This document shows positions 1 to 7,918 of a stretch of 11,360 nt of DNA, one piece after another (the first letter of the stretch is position 1; each line of letters begins with the position of its first letter). Source of the DNA: Legionellales bacterium UBA5158 (GTDB taxonomy: Bacteria > Pseudomonadota > Gammaproteobacteria > DSM-16500); contig DHXK01000102.1 of the NCBI GenBank assembly GCA_002413665.1, positions 3,882 through 15,241 of the forward strand, given 5' to 3'. A program made the translations under genes and the position numbers. Below the pieces are notes generated by a model, which was not told where the DNA came from, ran no database searches, and was given only the letters and a program-made list of their open reading frames with translations.

Positions 1-1188
1 GTTGAATATAGCTTAGCTGCCGTAAAAGATCATGACTTGCGTGCGGTAAATTTTCTAATTAATTATTTTCAAGAAAATGTTGGTAGCTTAATCGACATAA
101 AAAATAGTGACATTGAACAATTATTAAATCTATTACTTGCCAATAATGCAGATATAACGATAGCGAAAAAGATTTGTCATGTTTATTGCATCTTGTACAT
201 AAACTCAGAATTGGAAGAAATAGAAAAAAGAGTAACGTTAAAAAATACATCTATAGTAGAGTTTATGAGGATAATCAATCCAAGTGATACGGATATAAAA
301 AGTTTTATCGATTTCTTTATTATCATTTTTAAAAGTTTACAATTGCTAAGCCCTACATTTATTCACTACCTCACAACCAATTCTAAAATCTCTCAAAGTA
401 CCAATATATCGAAACTCTTAGGTTCTTATTTATTACCATCCACATATTGCTCTGATGAATTAAAAAATATTTTGTTAGGTATAACTAAACATTTCAGAAA
501 CGAAGGCAATGTGATGTCTTCTTACCATTATGCTGAATCATTATATTTGCAACTGTACCCTTTATTCATACTATCTGTTAGCAGTTTTGAACTATTTAAA
601 AACAATGATGCAATAATAGCTAAATTTCAAAACGCAAAAGATCATTATTTAGTAGCATTATATGGAAATGAAACCAAAGCAATAGAAGGTCTATTTAAAC
701 TCACTACAATGCAAGGCAGACTCGAACATGAAATTATTACAGAAAAAGAATTTGAAACGATACTAAAAACTGGGGCTCAAAAAGGACATAAAGAATCTAT
801 TTTAGCACTAGCGAATAAATACTGTATTCAAAAAGATTGGTATAAAGATTTGTATAAAGTATGGATTTTACAATTAGTAGCTTGTGATAATCATGCCAAA
901 CTAAAAAAAGTAATTAATCATTCTTTTCATCCTAAATCAAATGCTGTCATTCAGTGTGCGTTAACTTTAATCTACGCAATACGGGGTGACAAAATTAAAT
1001 CTGAAAAAAATTTTGCAAATGTTAAATTATCAGATCCAACTTTATTTCAACGTTATCTATCAGCGGGCAAGAATTTTAGATTATGTACTTCACAGCATTT
1101 TCAAATTATTACGGATTTAGAATTTTTAGATTCTACTCCAATGGAAGTGATTGAAAATGATGAACCGCAAAGATTGAGACCATTTTAG
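1..1188 (+). CDS. Hypothetical alpha-solenoid protein, 5' partial (Sel1/TPR-like)
   Basis: The reading frame is open from the first base of the window, so 395 residues are visible and the true start lies upstream; the TTG at base 37 has no ribosome binding site and is not a convincing start. The visible part is almost entirely helical and Lys/Asn/Ile-rich, with no signal peptide and no clear membrane segment. Around visible residues 212-300 there are repeat-like units (ALYGNETKAIEGLFKL, then GAQKGHKESILALANKYC) whose Gly-x-x-x-Ala-x-x-x-Leu-Ala spacing resembles Sel1-like or TPR repeats, usually protein-protein interaction scaffolds. The C-terminus (EVIENDEPQRLRPF) is acidic, then basic, with Leu at -4, which is compatible with but not diagnostic of a Dot/Icm secretion signal. 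It precedes two further unknown genes on the same strand. Function is not recognised. An effector role is inference from composition, context and the likely host-associated lifestyle. Confidence 0.75.
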   Translation, partial: VEYSLAAVKDHDLRAVNFLINYFQENVGSLIDIKNSDIEQLLNLLLANNADITIAKKICHVYCILYINSELEEIEKRVTLKNTSIVEFMRIINPSDTDIKSFIDFFIIIFKSLQLLSPTFIHYLTTNSKISQSTNISKLLGSYLLPSTYCSDELKNILLGITKHFRNEGNVMSSYHYAESLYLQLYPLFILSVSSFELFKNNDAIIAKFQNAKDHYLVALYGNETKAIEGLFKLTTMQGRLEHEIITEKEFETILKTGAQKGHKESILALANKYCIQKDWYKDLYKVWILQLVACDNHAKLKKVINHSFHPKSNAVIQCALTLIYAIRGDKIKSEKNFANVKLSDPTLFQRYLSAGKNFRLCTSQHFQIITDLEFLDSTPMEVIENDEPQRLRPF

Positions 1189-1257
1189 TTTCATTTAAGG
1201 ATATCGTATTTTAAAATGACTAGAGTACACAAAATTCAATCTGAATATAAAGTATTC

Positions 1258-1272
1258 TTAAGGTTACCTTAA
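1258..1272. promoter_or_regulatory. 15-bp palindrome upstream of the second gene
   Basis: TTAAGGTTACCTTAA has perfect 7-bp arms around a single central T. It sits 54 bases before the start codon at 1327, just downstream of a TATAAA box at 1246-1251 that could be a -10 element with no good -35. The position suits an operator, but a palindrome of this size is expected about once by chance in an AT-rich window this long, so function is uncertain. Confidence 0.25.
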
Positions 1273-1316
1273 TGTTGCTAAAGCTAAAATAATTACTTCT
1301 ATGGATATACACAGAC

Positions 1317-1322
1317 AGGAGG
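1317..1322 (+). promoter_or_regulatory. Strong Shine-Dalgarno AGGAGG
   Basis: AGGAGG (continuing into T) lies four bases before the ATG at 1327. It is the best ribosome binding site in the window and fixes the start of the 311-residue protein. A consensus site suggests efficient translation in spite of the unrecognised product. Confidence 0.8.
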
Positions 1323-1326
1323 TCAT

Positions 1327-2262
1327 ATGTCGTTGCCAAATGTTGAAGTTGTAACTGCATTATTTGAATCATATTTAAATATACGAAAATCGGGTTGGTC
1401 ATTAAACGTTGAAGAACCCCTCAAGACACCTCTATCTTATAAGCCTGCGTCTAAAATGGGCGTTTGTGTAGACTGTGTTATCACAACTCAAAAAGCTACT
1501 AGCGCTAAAGTATGGACTGAACTAGCACATGACTTTATCGTTAAAGCACAAGCTGAATTAGTGAAAGCTAATGAAGCAAGAAATAGTTATTTATGGATGG
1601 GAAGATTTTTTGTAGATCGTCCTTTATTGCTAGAAACATTATGTGCAGCTATTTCTTATGTAAATTGCCAGCTACAATCTGATCAAGGCAATGAACAGTT
1701 ACCTGCAGCTGATTTAGAGAGTTACAAAGAATTATTAGAGAAGTTAAATTATCTCAATGCCCACAATAAAACTGAAGATTCATATCATCAATATTTCTTT
1801 GATAATATAATTCTTGCACGTGACGCTGAAGCAGTGAGATTAGAAGAAAAAACATTTAATGATTATGAAAATAATGTTTTAAATAAAGCAAGGCTACACA
1901 ATATCTGCAATAAAATTATTGCAGAAAAAGATAAACCAATAGACTTAACTATTGCTGCTTCATCACCTGCAGTTCAGGCACCTGTTGAAGAATCAAAGAC
2001 AACTTCCACTGCAAAAATCACAGCAGCAACAGCATTAGTTTCACAAGGGAGTTCCAATTTACAAACAGCAGACCCTGTTAAACTACCTAGCATTTCACCC
2101 TTTAAGGGTTTAGATCTTTCACCGGTTTTAGCTCCATCTGACAAAATCAAAATTAAGCCCACTCCTAAAACTAAGAGAATACTCACTACACGTGCGAAGC
2201 AAAAAGCACTTGCTAAAAGTGTATTGTTAGAACCTGAAAGCCCACCACGTTTCTCTTTATAA
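1327..2262 (+). CDS. Hypothetical protein with low-complexity linker and basic C-terminal tail
   Basis: This is a 311-residue protein I do not recognise. Three parts can be seen. Residues 1-200 form a helical, Glu/Lys-rich domain with scattered cysteines (C47, C50, C106, C114, C194). Residues 205-270 are a disordered-looking Ser/Thr/Ala/Pro/Val linker. Residues 273-297 form a basic segment (KIKIKPTPKTKR, then TTRAKQKALAK) followed by the acidic/aromatic end LEPESPPRFSL. There is no signal peptide or membrane segment, so classical secretion is unlikely. A globular domain, linker and basic tail is a common effector architecture, and the tail could be a nuclear localisation or nucleic-acid-binding signal; both ideas are inference. 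It lies 138 nt after the first gene and 111 nt before the third, all on the + strand. The start is fixed by the AGGAGG at 1317-1322. Confidence 0.85.
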   Translation: MSLPNVEVVTALFESYLNIRKSGWSLNVEEPLKTPLSYKPASKMGVCVDCVITTQKATSAKVWTELAHDFIVKAQAELVKANEARNSYLWMGRFFVDRPLLLETLCAAISYVNCQLQSDQGNEQLPAADLESYKELLEKLNYLNAHNKTEDSYHQYFFDNIILARDAEAVRLEEKTFNDYENNVLNKARLHNICNKIIAEKDKPIDLTIAASSPAVQAPVEESKTTSTAKITAATALVSQGSSNLQTADPVKLPSISPFKGLDLSPVLAPSDKIKIKPTPKTKRILTTRAKQKALAKSVLLEPESPPRFSL

Positions 2263-2284
2263 CATTACATTCTTTTAACTCTAC

Positions 2285-2304
2285 CCTCCCTTTGATAAGG
2301 GAGG
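2285..2304. terminator. Perfect 8-bp GC-rich hairpin between two genes
   Basis: CCTCCCTT-TGAT-AAGGGAGG forms an uninterrupted 8-bp stem with a 4-base loop, 22 bases after the stop at 2262. It is strikingly GC-rich for its surroundings. No T-run follows on either strand, so it is not a textbook intrinsic terminator. It could stop or protect the 3' end of the upstream transcript, or be one copy of a dispersed palindromic repeat. Only one copy is in this window. Confidence 0.4.
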
Positions 2305-2373
2305 ATAAAATGGGCTAAATAAACGTAATTTTAATAAAATTGATTTTTCAGAGTGCACGCTTGAGGTTAGTCA

Positions 2374-4281
2374 ATGCGATCTATTGTCGATGATAAGATC
2401 TCAACTCCTCTTTATCCACTAAGACCCAATCGTTATAATACTTATGGATGGAATTCCCACTATCAGTCTTGCTACGATGAAAGCGATCTATCTCTTCTTC
2501 AAAAAATTGAAACGGAACACGCTAATCTCAGTGAAACAAATAAAGCAGAAAGTTATTTTGGTTTGGTAATAGAAAAAAAAATCTATGAAATGTGGACCTG
2601 TATTAAACCTTATTTAGGCCTACAGCTAGCTACCAAATCGTTTACTCTACCCACTCAAGAACCCAAAAATAGCCAGATTTATCCCCTTTGGCATTATGCT
2701 GATAATATGGCAAGAGAAATTGCAAACTGGCAAAGTGAAAGAACAAAAAATCAAAACAGCGATCTAATGAATGATCCTGTGATGCTAGCTTTTGAAGAAT
2801 TAAAAAAATGGTATTTCTCAATACTTTCAACTAAAGAATGCACCCCTCAAGCAATGGATGATATTTCAAAACGACAAAGCTACATTAAAAATTTAATTCA
2901 TAACATTCCTCACTTTGGTCCAGACCGACTACACTTACATGAACTTCACCAAAGCTTAGAAAAAGCAGAAAAAATTATTTTAAGCTGCATATCAAATAAA
3001 GATCTTCCTCAATTTTTAGTAGACACGATCATCACAAGTAAAGGCTTAGAAAATACAATAGGCACCTATCTACATTTTTTATTAATTAATGAAGAAGTTA
3101 CAGATAATTTCTCACCCGATTATATTAATGGATCATCACGAAATTGTCATCAATCACCTATATGTAAACTTTATAATGAAGTTTCAAAAACATCCTCTGT
3201 CGCAATAAGAAACACTGCAGAGTTTAATAAATTTTATCATCTAGTTAAAATTGATGAAGAAGTCGATACTTTACAAGTTCAATTAAATTTAAAAAGTGAA
3301 TTGTCTGCAAAAATTAAATTCGCTTCATTTATGACGGAAAACGATAAACATAATTATATAGAAGCAGTTGCGAGCCTAGAAGCACTCACAAATGTTAGGA
3401 GAATATTAGAACATTTTCAAAATATTTTACCTAGAATTGGGACTTACGTGTTTGCGCTGCATTATTTAGAAAAAGTCGATATACTCGCTGACAATTTTAT
3501 AAAGCTGATTTCAAAGACAAAATTATTATTGAAAGATCTGTTACATACTGCAGATCATGGATTAAATATAATGTTATCTAATCCTGATACGATTTATATT
3601 AAAAATAATTATTTCGAAAAAAATCTCCGAGCACTGGAAACAAAAGTTGCAAAAGGTACAACGGTTAACGCTCAACTTGAAAAATATTGTAATCACGCTA
3701 CCGAAAGCATGATCAAATATCAGCAGGCCATGAAAAAATTAGTACATAGTGTTAACTCAGGTGATGCCGCTCAAGAATTGGAAATGGCAATGAATGAACT
3801 ATTTACTAAAATGAATAACCAAAATATCTTTTTACCTAGCATATTGAACTCATTACCCATCTTAATAAAAAATCCAAATAAGGAATTAATCCCTGCTATA
3901 ACCCCAGACACTTTAAAATCAACTACTGAGTTACCCAAACTGCCCCCGGCAAATTCTGTTGTTTCGCGTGATATGAAATCACTAGGATTTTTTTCTCTTC
4001 CTCAAAGTACAGTGCAGTCAGAGATGCACCTTTTACAAAATATAGCAGACACGTCTCTACCTCAGCCTTTAGAGATTACACCTGACAATATAAATGTAGG
4101 AAACCCAACGAATAATATTTTATCTAACACTAACCAAAACGCTACTTTTGCCTTAGGCTTTGTCTTAGGTTCATTGGTTCTCCATTACGCACGCAAGCAC
4201 CCTTTTTTCTCTCGTCGTAAATCACAGCCATTATCGTCGTCTGAAAAAGAGGACTTACATCGCACACCCACAAAAAAATAA
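2374..4281 (+). CDS. Large hypothetical protein with C-terminal hydrophobic segment
   Basis: This is a 635-residue protein with no family I can name. GAGGT at 2363-2367, six bases before the ATG, supports the start. There is no N-terminal signal peptide. Most of the chain is predicted-looking helix rich in Lys/Glu/Leu/Asn, with many short amphipathic stretches (about residues 150-330 and 380-500). A polar, Pro/Asn/Ser-rich stretch (about 510-588) leads to one hydrophobic segment at 591-605 (TFALGFVLGSLVLHY), which contains a GxxxG pair (G595, G599). This is followed by a basic patch (ARKHPFFSRRK) and a hydrophilic tail. The layout resembles a C-terminally anchored membrane protein, although about 15 residues is short for a bilayer-spanning helix. 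The gene follows two other unknown + strand genes and converges on the transporter gene with 62 bases between the stop codons. A secreted, host-membrane-targeted effector is plausible but unproven. Confidence 0.85.
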   Translation: MRSIVDDKISTPLYPLRPNRYNTYGWNSHYQSCYDESDLSLLQKIETEHANLSETNKAESYFGLVIEKKIYEMWTCIKPYLGLQLATKSFTLPTQEPKNSQIYPLWHYADNMAREIANWQSERTKNQNSDLMNDPVMLAFEELKKWYFSILSTKECTPQAMDDISKRQSYIKNLIHNIPHFGPDRLHLHELHQSLEKAEKIILSCISNKDLPQFLVDTIITSKGLENTIGTYLHFLLINEEVTDNFSPDYINGSSRNCHQSPICKLYNEVSKTSSVAIRNTAEFNKFYHLVKIDEEVDTLQVQLNLKSELSAKIKFASFMTENDKHNYIEAVASLEALTNVRRILEHFQNILPRIGTYVFALHYLEKVDILADNFIKLISKTKLLLKDLLHTADHGLNIMLSNPDTIYIKNNYFEKNLRALETKVAKGTTVNAQLEKYCNHATESMIKYQQAMKKLVHSVNSGDAAQELEMAMNELFTKMNNQNIFLPSILNSLPILIKNPNKELIPAITPDTLKSTTELPKLPPANSVVSRDMKSLGFFSLPQSTVQSEMHLLQNIADTSLPQPLEITPDNINVGNPTNNILSNTNQNATFALGFVLGSLVLHYARKHPFFSRRKSQPLSSSEKEDLHRTPTKK

Positions 4282-4343
4282 GCATCAGATAAAAAATAGG
4301 AGCAGAAGAAACAAAATTAACTAAATCTGAAACTTAAAATGTA

Positions 4344-6575
4344 TTAATGATTAAAGGAAATTTTTGGTAATATTTTATTTAGAAATTTAGGTAGGTACCA
4401 ATTCCAAGTATTCATTAATTTCATAGTAGCGGGCACTAATACTGTACGAATAATAAATGCATCAACAAAGACTGCCACAGCAATTCCTAAGCCGAATGCT
4501 TTTACCATCAAAATATCTGCTGACATAAACGAAAAACAAATTAAAATAATAATGATGGCCGCACTAGAAATAATTCTACTGCTACACTCTATTCCAGAAA
4601 TAATACTTTGAACATTATCTCCCGTTTTTTCATAAAATTCTTTAATACGGGTTAATAAAAATACTTCATAATCCATCGATATGCCAAATATCGCTGAGAA
4701 AATGATTATTAATAAATTAATATCTAACATTCCCTGAGGTTCAAAATTTAAAAGCTTATGAAGATACCCCATTTGAATAACCACAACTAAAACACCATAA
4801 CTTGCACATAGGCTTAAAATTGTCGTTAAAATCGCTTTTATAGGCAGAAAAACTGAACGTAATAAAAATAACAAAACTAAATAAGTGAAAACAACTATCC
4901 ATAAAAACGCATAAGGAAATATTTTAGAGATAGTTTTTAAAACATCGATTGTGTTGACAGAAGTGCCTGTCACTTCCAGCTTTAAATTATTACCTAGTTT
5001 AGTTGTTCGCAATTTATTAATAAGAATATTAGTTTCTTTAGAATTACTAGGGAACTTACTGACTATTGATATGACTGTTAAATCATCATGTGTTGTAATA
5101 TCAAGTAACTTTTTTAAATCCTTGGGAAGATTTTTTTTAGGCATGGAATACAGCTTTTGATATTGTTTTTTTGACAGATGCGGATCAGTATTAACTATAC
5201 TTGTAATCTGCTCAACCGAACCATCTTTTGCTAGACCCTCAGTAAAATCATAAAGGGTAGCAATATTTTTTGCATTTAATATACTTTTATCTGGTGTTTT
5301 AATAATAACTAAAATAGGAGCCAATCGGCTCTCGCCAAATTCTCTTTTGAAGCTATCAAAAACTTGCCGACTTTCCATCGTCTTCGGTAAAATACGAAAA
5401 TCAGAAATCCCCAATTTTGCTTGCAAAAATGGATATCCCATAAATAGTAACAACAACAAGCTTGTCACGAAAAAAAACTTTGGTGTCTTCACTACATGAG
5501 TGGCTAGCCAATGCCAATATGAACGCCTTGACACTTTTACTTTATAACGATAAATAGAGAAAGCATTAATTCGATGACCTAAAACTGCCAAAATAGCGGG
5601 TAACAATATAATAGCGATAGCAACGGATACTGTCACTGCGGCTAAACCACCCACACCCACTGAAAATAAAATATTAATAGGGAAAAGTAATAGTGCACTT
5701 AAGCTAATAAAAACGGCTAATCCACTAAAAAAAACGGATTTTCCTGCGGTGGTGAGCGTAATCGCGATCGCTACACCCGTATTCTGACTACGAGCTAATT
5801 CTTCTCGATAGCGACTAATAATTAAGATTGCATAATCTAAACTTAAACATAAACCTAATAATAATGCGATATTAATTGTAAAAACAGAAAGGGTGAATAC
5901 ATGCCCTAAACCGTATAAGGCTACGAGTATACCTAAAGCACATACGCCACCTAAAACTACTGGCAAACTTGCTGCCACTACTGATCCAAAAATAACGAGC
6001 ATGGTAATGGCTGCAACAGGCGTTGCAATATATTCTGCTTTATAAAGATCAATTTGTGTCTGAGTTTTTGTATCCTCTAAAAATATAGGCTCACCACCTA
6101 TACGCATCTCTAGTAAGTCAGGTTTCTTAATACTGTTTTTTAACAAATTAAGTGTGTGAGAATCAACTTCTTGATTACTTTTAAAAAGTATCACGGCATA
6201 CCCAGTATGCTTATCTTTAGAAATTTGCTTATTATTTATTTCAGGATAAATAACTTGGTGAGTGATAGGAAAATTATCCAAATCGGATAATGATTTTTTT
6301 ATTTGTTGTTGAATAGATGGATTATTCAATAACAATTTATCGCTGTGGTACATAACGATAAAACGATTATAACTATATCCCAAGGTATCATTTAACATTT
6401 GATTTGTGCGAGCGCTCTCTGAGCTTGGGTCAGTAAATCCAATTGATTTAAAAGGATGCATGAGATTGGGTGCAAGAGACAAGGAACAAATCAACATTAA
6501 TATCGAAGCTATAATAATGGGCCACCGCAACTTCTGTATGGCATTTCCTAAATTATAAAAAGTATCTACTCGCAT
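4344..6575 (-). CDS. MMPL-family RND transporter
   Basis: This 743-residue protein has the duplicated RND layout: TM1 (about 18-36), a large periplasmic loop, TM2-6 (185-330), a cytoplasmic linker, TM7 (366-384), a second large loop, then TM8-12 (554-718). Each half carries the Asp-Tyr pair typical of MMPL proteins in TM4 and TM10: D247-Y248 (LSLDYAILIISRYREE) and D635-Y636 (GISMDYEVFLLTRIKE), expected to relay protons. Length fits the shorter bacterial MMPL members. The family moves lipids or hydrophobic molecules out of the inner membrane and is related to the hopanoid exporter HpnN and to eukaryotic NPC1/Patched. As last gene of an operon after a sterol reductase and a BtaA-like enzyme, it is a candidate exporter of their product, which is inference. 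AAGG lies about 12 bases before the ATG. No adaptor or outer-membrane channel gene is nearby, and no good terminator follows the stop. Confidence 0.93.
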   Translation of the reverse strand: MRVDTFYNLGNAIQKLRWPIIIASILMLICSLSLAPNLMHPFKSIGFTDPSSESARTNQMLNDTLGYSYNRFIVMYHSDKLLLNNPSIQQQIKKSLSDLDNFPITHQVIYPEINNKQISKDKHTGYAVILFKSNQEVDSHTLNLLKNSIKKPDLLEMRIGGEPIFLEDTKTQTQIDLYKAEYIATPVAAITMLVIFGSVVAASLPVVLGGVCALGILVALYGLGHVFTLSVFTINIALLLGLCLSLDYAILIISRYREELARSQNTGVAIAITLTTAGKSVFFSGLAVFISLSALLLFPINILFSVGVGGLAAVTVSVAIAIILLPAILAVLGHRINAFSIYRYKVKVSRRSYWHWLATHVVKTPKFFFVTSLLLLLFMGYPFLQAKLGISDFRILPKTMESRQVFDSFKREFGESRLAPILVIIKTPDKSILNAKNIATLYDFTEGLAKDGSVEQITSIVNTDPHLSKKQYQKLYSMPKKNLPKDLKKLLDITTHDDLTVISIVSKFPSNSKETNILINKLRTTKLGNNLKLEVTGTSVNTIDVLKTISKIFPYAFLWIVVFTYLVLLFLLRSVFLPIKAILTTILSLCASYGVLVVVIQMGYLHKLLNFEPQGMLDINLLIIIFSAIFGISMDYEVFLLTRIKEFYEKTGDNVQSIISGIECSSRIISSAAIIIILICFSFMSADILMVKAFGLGIAVAVFVDAFIIRTVLVPATMKLMNTWNWYLPKFLNKILPKISFNH

Positions 6576-6596
6576 AAACAGATTTTTCCCTTAGCT

Positions 6597-7907
6597 TTAA
6601 ATAATGTGAGGAATAATTTTATAGGGAACTAATGCACAGTAGTCTTTCCAATAAGATCCATATTTTTTTGCACAACGTATGTCATCACGAAAAGCTCGTT
6701 CAAAAAGAAGCATCGTTAAGAAAATAACATAAAAATAAGGAGAAAAATTTGAAAACAGGGCTGGAACAGTCCAGAAAAAGGCAGCAGTAATCTCAGGTAC
6801 ATAATGAAAATGTCTAGCTATGCCCCACCATCCTGACACTAAAATTAGATTTGTCTTTTTATTACCTTGTTCAGTTTCATAATTTGCAATTATCACCTTG
6901 GGCTTTTTGCCCCAAATTTTGCAGTCTCCCTGAGTGGACCTAACGAGCTGTCTTTGTCTGTCTGCAAAATAATTTATAAAAATACTTATTGTTCCACCAG
7001 CAAGGATTAAACCTGCTACTAAAGTGCTTAAGGTAATGGGATGCAACACTAAATACATAGTAGCTGCAGTATATACACAAGGCACCCACACTAAGCATCC
7101 CCAGCAAATATAAAAACCCGCTCGATCATGCATCATATCTAGAGAGCACAGATAACCTGTCTCCCAAATATAAAATTTAGAAATATAAATCATTTGTAAG
7201 ATGACAGAAATAATCATTGAATTACTAATGTACCCATAAAGCTGATATTGCTTTGCCATATAAGAAAGTATAATCACACCCCAACTCATCATGCCTAGTC
7301 TGCATGTAATAAATTTCTTTATATGTAAACCCAATATTTGCGGATAAAGTTCAGTTCCCCAGTAATAATCAAAAATAAAAGTACCTGTGATATTACTATC
7401 TGTTGATGAAGGCTTGAATCTTCCTTTCCAATAAAGTATTCCACAAAACAGCAAACTAAAAATATTAAGTGCACCTAGAATCGATCCTAAATTATCATAA
7501 ATAATTGTGGGAGAAAAAAGATGAAAATAAAATGTTGTCGCACAAAATGTTAATATTGTGACAGTAAAAGCTAAGACACCATTCGATTTGTAAACTGGAA
7601 TATTTCCATTCGGTGTTATCACTCCATAAAAAATCTTACCGGGTAAAAATTTCATGAATGCGAGTTGGAAAACAGCAAAAACAGTAATAATTAACCAAGC
7701 TAGAGGTGATCCTAAGATCACAGGTTGTGCTATTTTATAAAGAGTTGGTAGTATACCTGTTTGATAAAACATTGCTCCTAGCTCACTAAAAGAGCCAGAT
7801 AATGCTGTATTGACATACCACATCACTATTGCAAAAGGGGGGCAAACTAAAATAAGTAATAATGGACAGATTGTTTTTCTAAGTGTTTGCCACATAGCGG
7901 TGCTCAC
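6597..7907 (-). CDS. DHCR7-like sterol reductase (ERG4/ERG24 family)
   Basis: This 436-residue polytopic membrane protein closely resembles eukaryotic 7-dehydrocholesterol reductase, which reduces a sterol ring double bond with NADPH. In order, I see ITPNGNIPVYKSNG (97-110), the FDYYWGTELYPQILGLHIKKF block (179-199), CRLGMMSW (202-209), WETGYLCSLDMMHDRAGFY then ICWGCLVWVPCVYT (248-280), the family signature LVSGWWGIARHFHYVPEI (356-373), and the C-terminal FRDDIRCAKKYGSYWKDYC then VPYKIIP (406-433). Family hallmarks appear complete and uninterrupted. The start is uncertain: GTG at 7907 has no clear ribosome binding site, while the ATG at 7895 has a weak GTGAG upstream. The gene is 11 nt after the DUF3419 gene, so translational coupling is likely. 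No other sterol-synthesis gene is in the window, so the substrate may be a host sterol (inference). Delta-14 or delta-24 specificity cannot be excluded from sequence alone. Confidence 0.93.
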   Translation of the reverse strand: MSTAMWQTLRKTICPLLLILVCPPFAIVMWYVNTALSGSFSELGAMFYQTGILPTLYKIAQPVILGSPLAWLIITVFAVFQLAFMKFLPGKIFYGVITPNGNIPVYKSNGVLAFTVTILTFCATTFYFHLFSPTIIYDNLGSILGALNIFSLLFCGILYWKGRFKPSSTDSNITGTFIFDYYWGTELYPQILGLHIKKFITCRLGMMSWGVIILSYMAKQYQLYGYISNSMIISVILQMIYISKFYIWETGYLCSLDMMHDRAGFYICWGCLVWVPCVYTAATMYLVLHPITLSTLVAGLILAGGTISIFINYFADRQRQLVRSTQGDCKIWGKKPKVIIANYETEQGNKKTNLILVSGWWGIARHFHYVPEITAAFFWTVPALFSNFSPYFYVIFLTMLLFERAFRDDIRCAKKYGSYWKDYCALVPYKIIPHII

Positions 7908-7918
7908 AAATATTGAGT

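Noticed and set aside
37..39. TTG as the start of the first protein
   Set aside because: The frame is open to the window edge, no ribosome binding site precedes the TTG, and the codons before it continue the same helical composition.
1974..2186. A hydrophobic-looking 70-codon open frame on the - strand
   Set aside because: It is antisense to the low-complexity linker of the well-supported 311-residue gene and has no start signals.
4282..4343. TCAGAT (4285-4290) and ATCTGA (4325-4330) as a terminator between convergent genes
   Set aside because: Six-base arms separated by 34 bases with no GC-rich stem are not a credible terminator.
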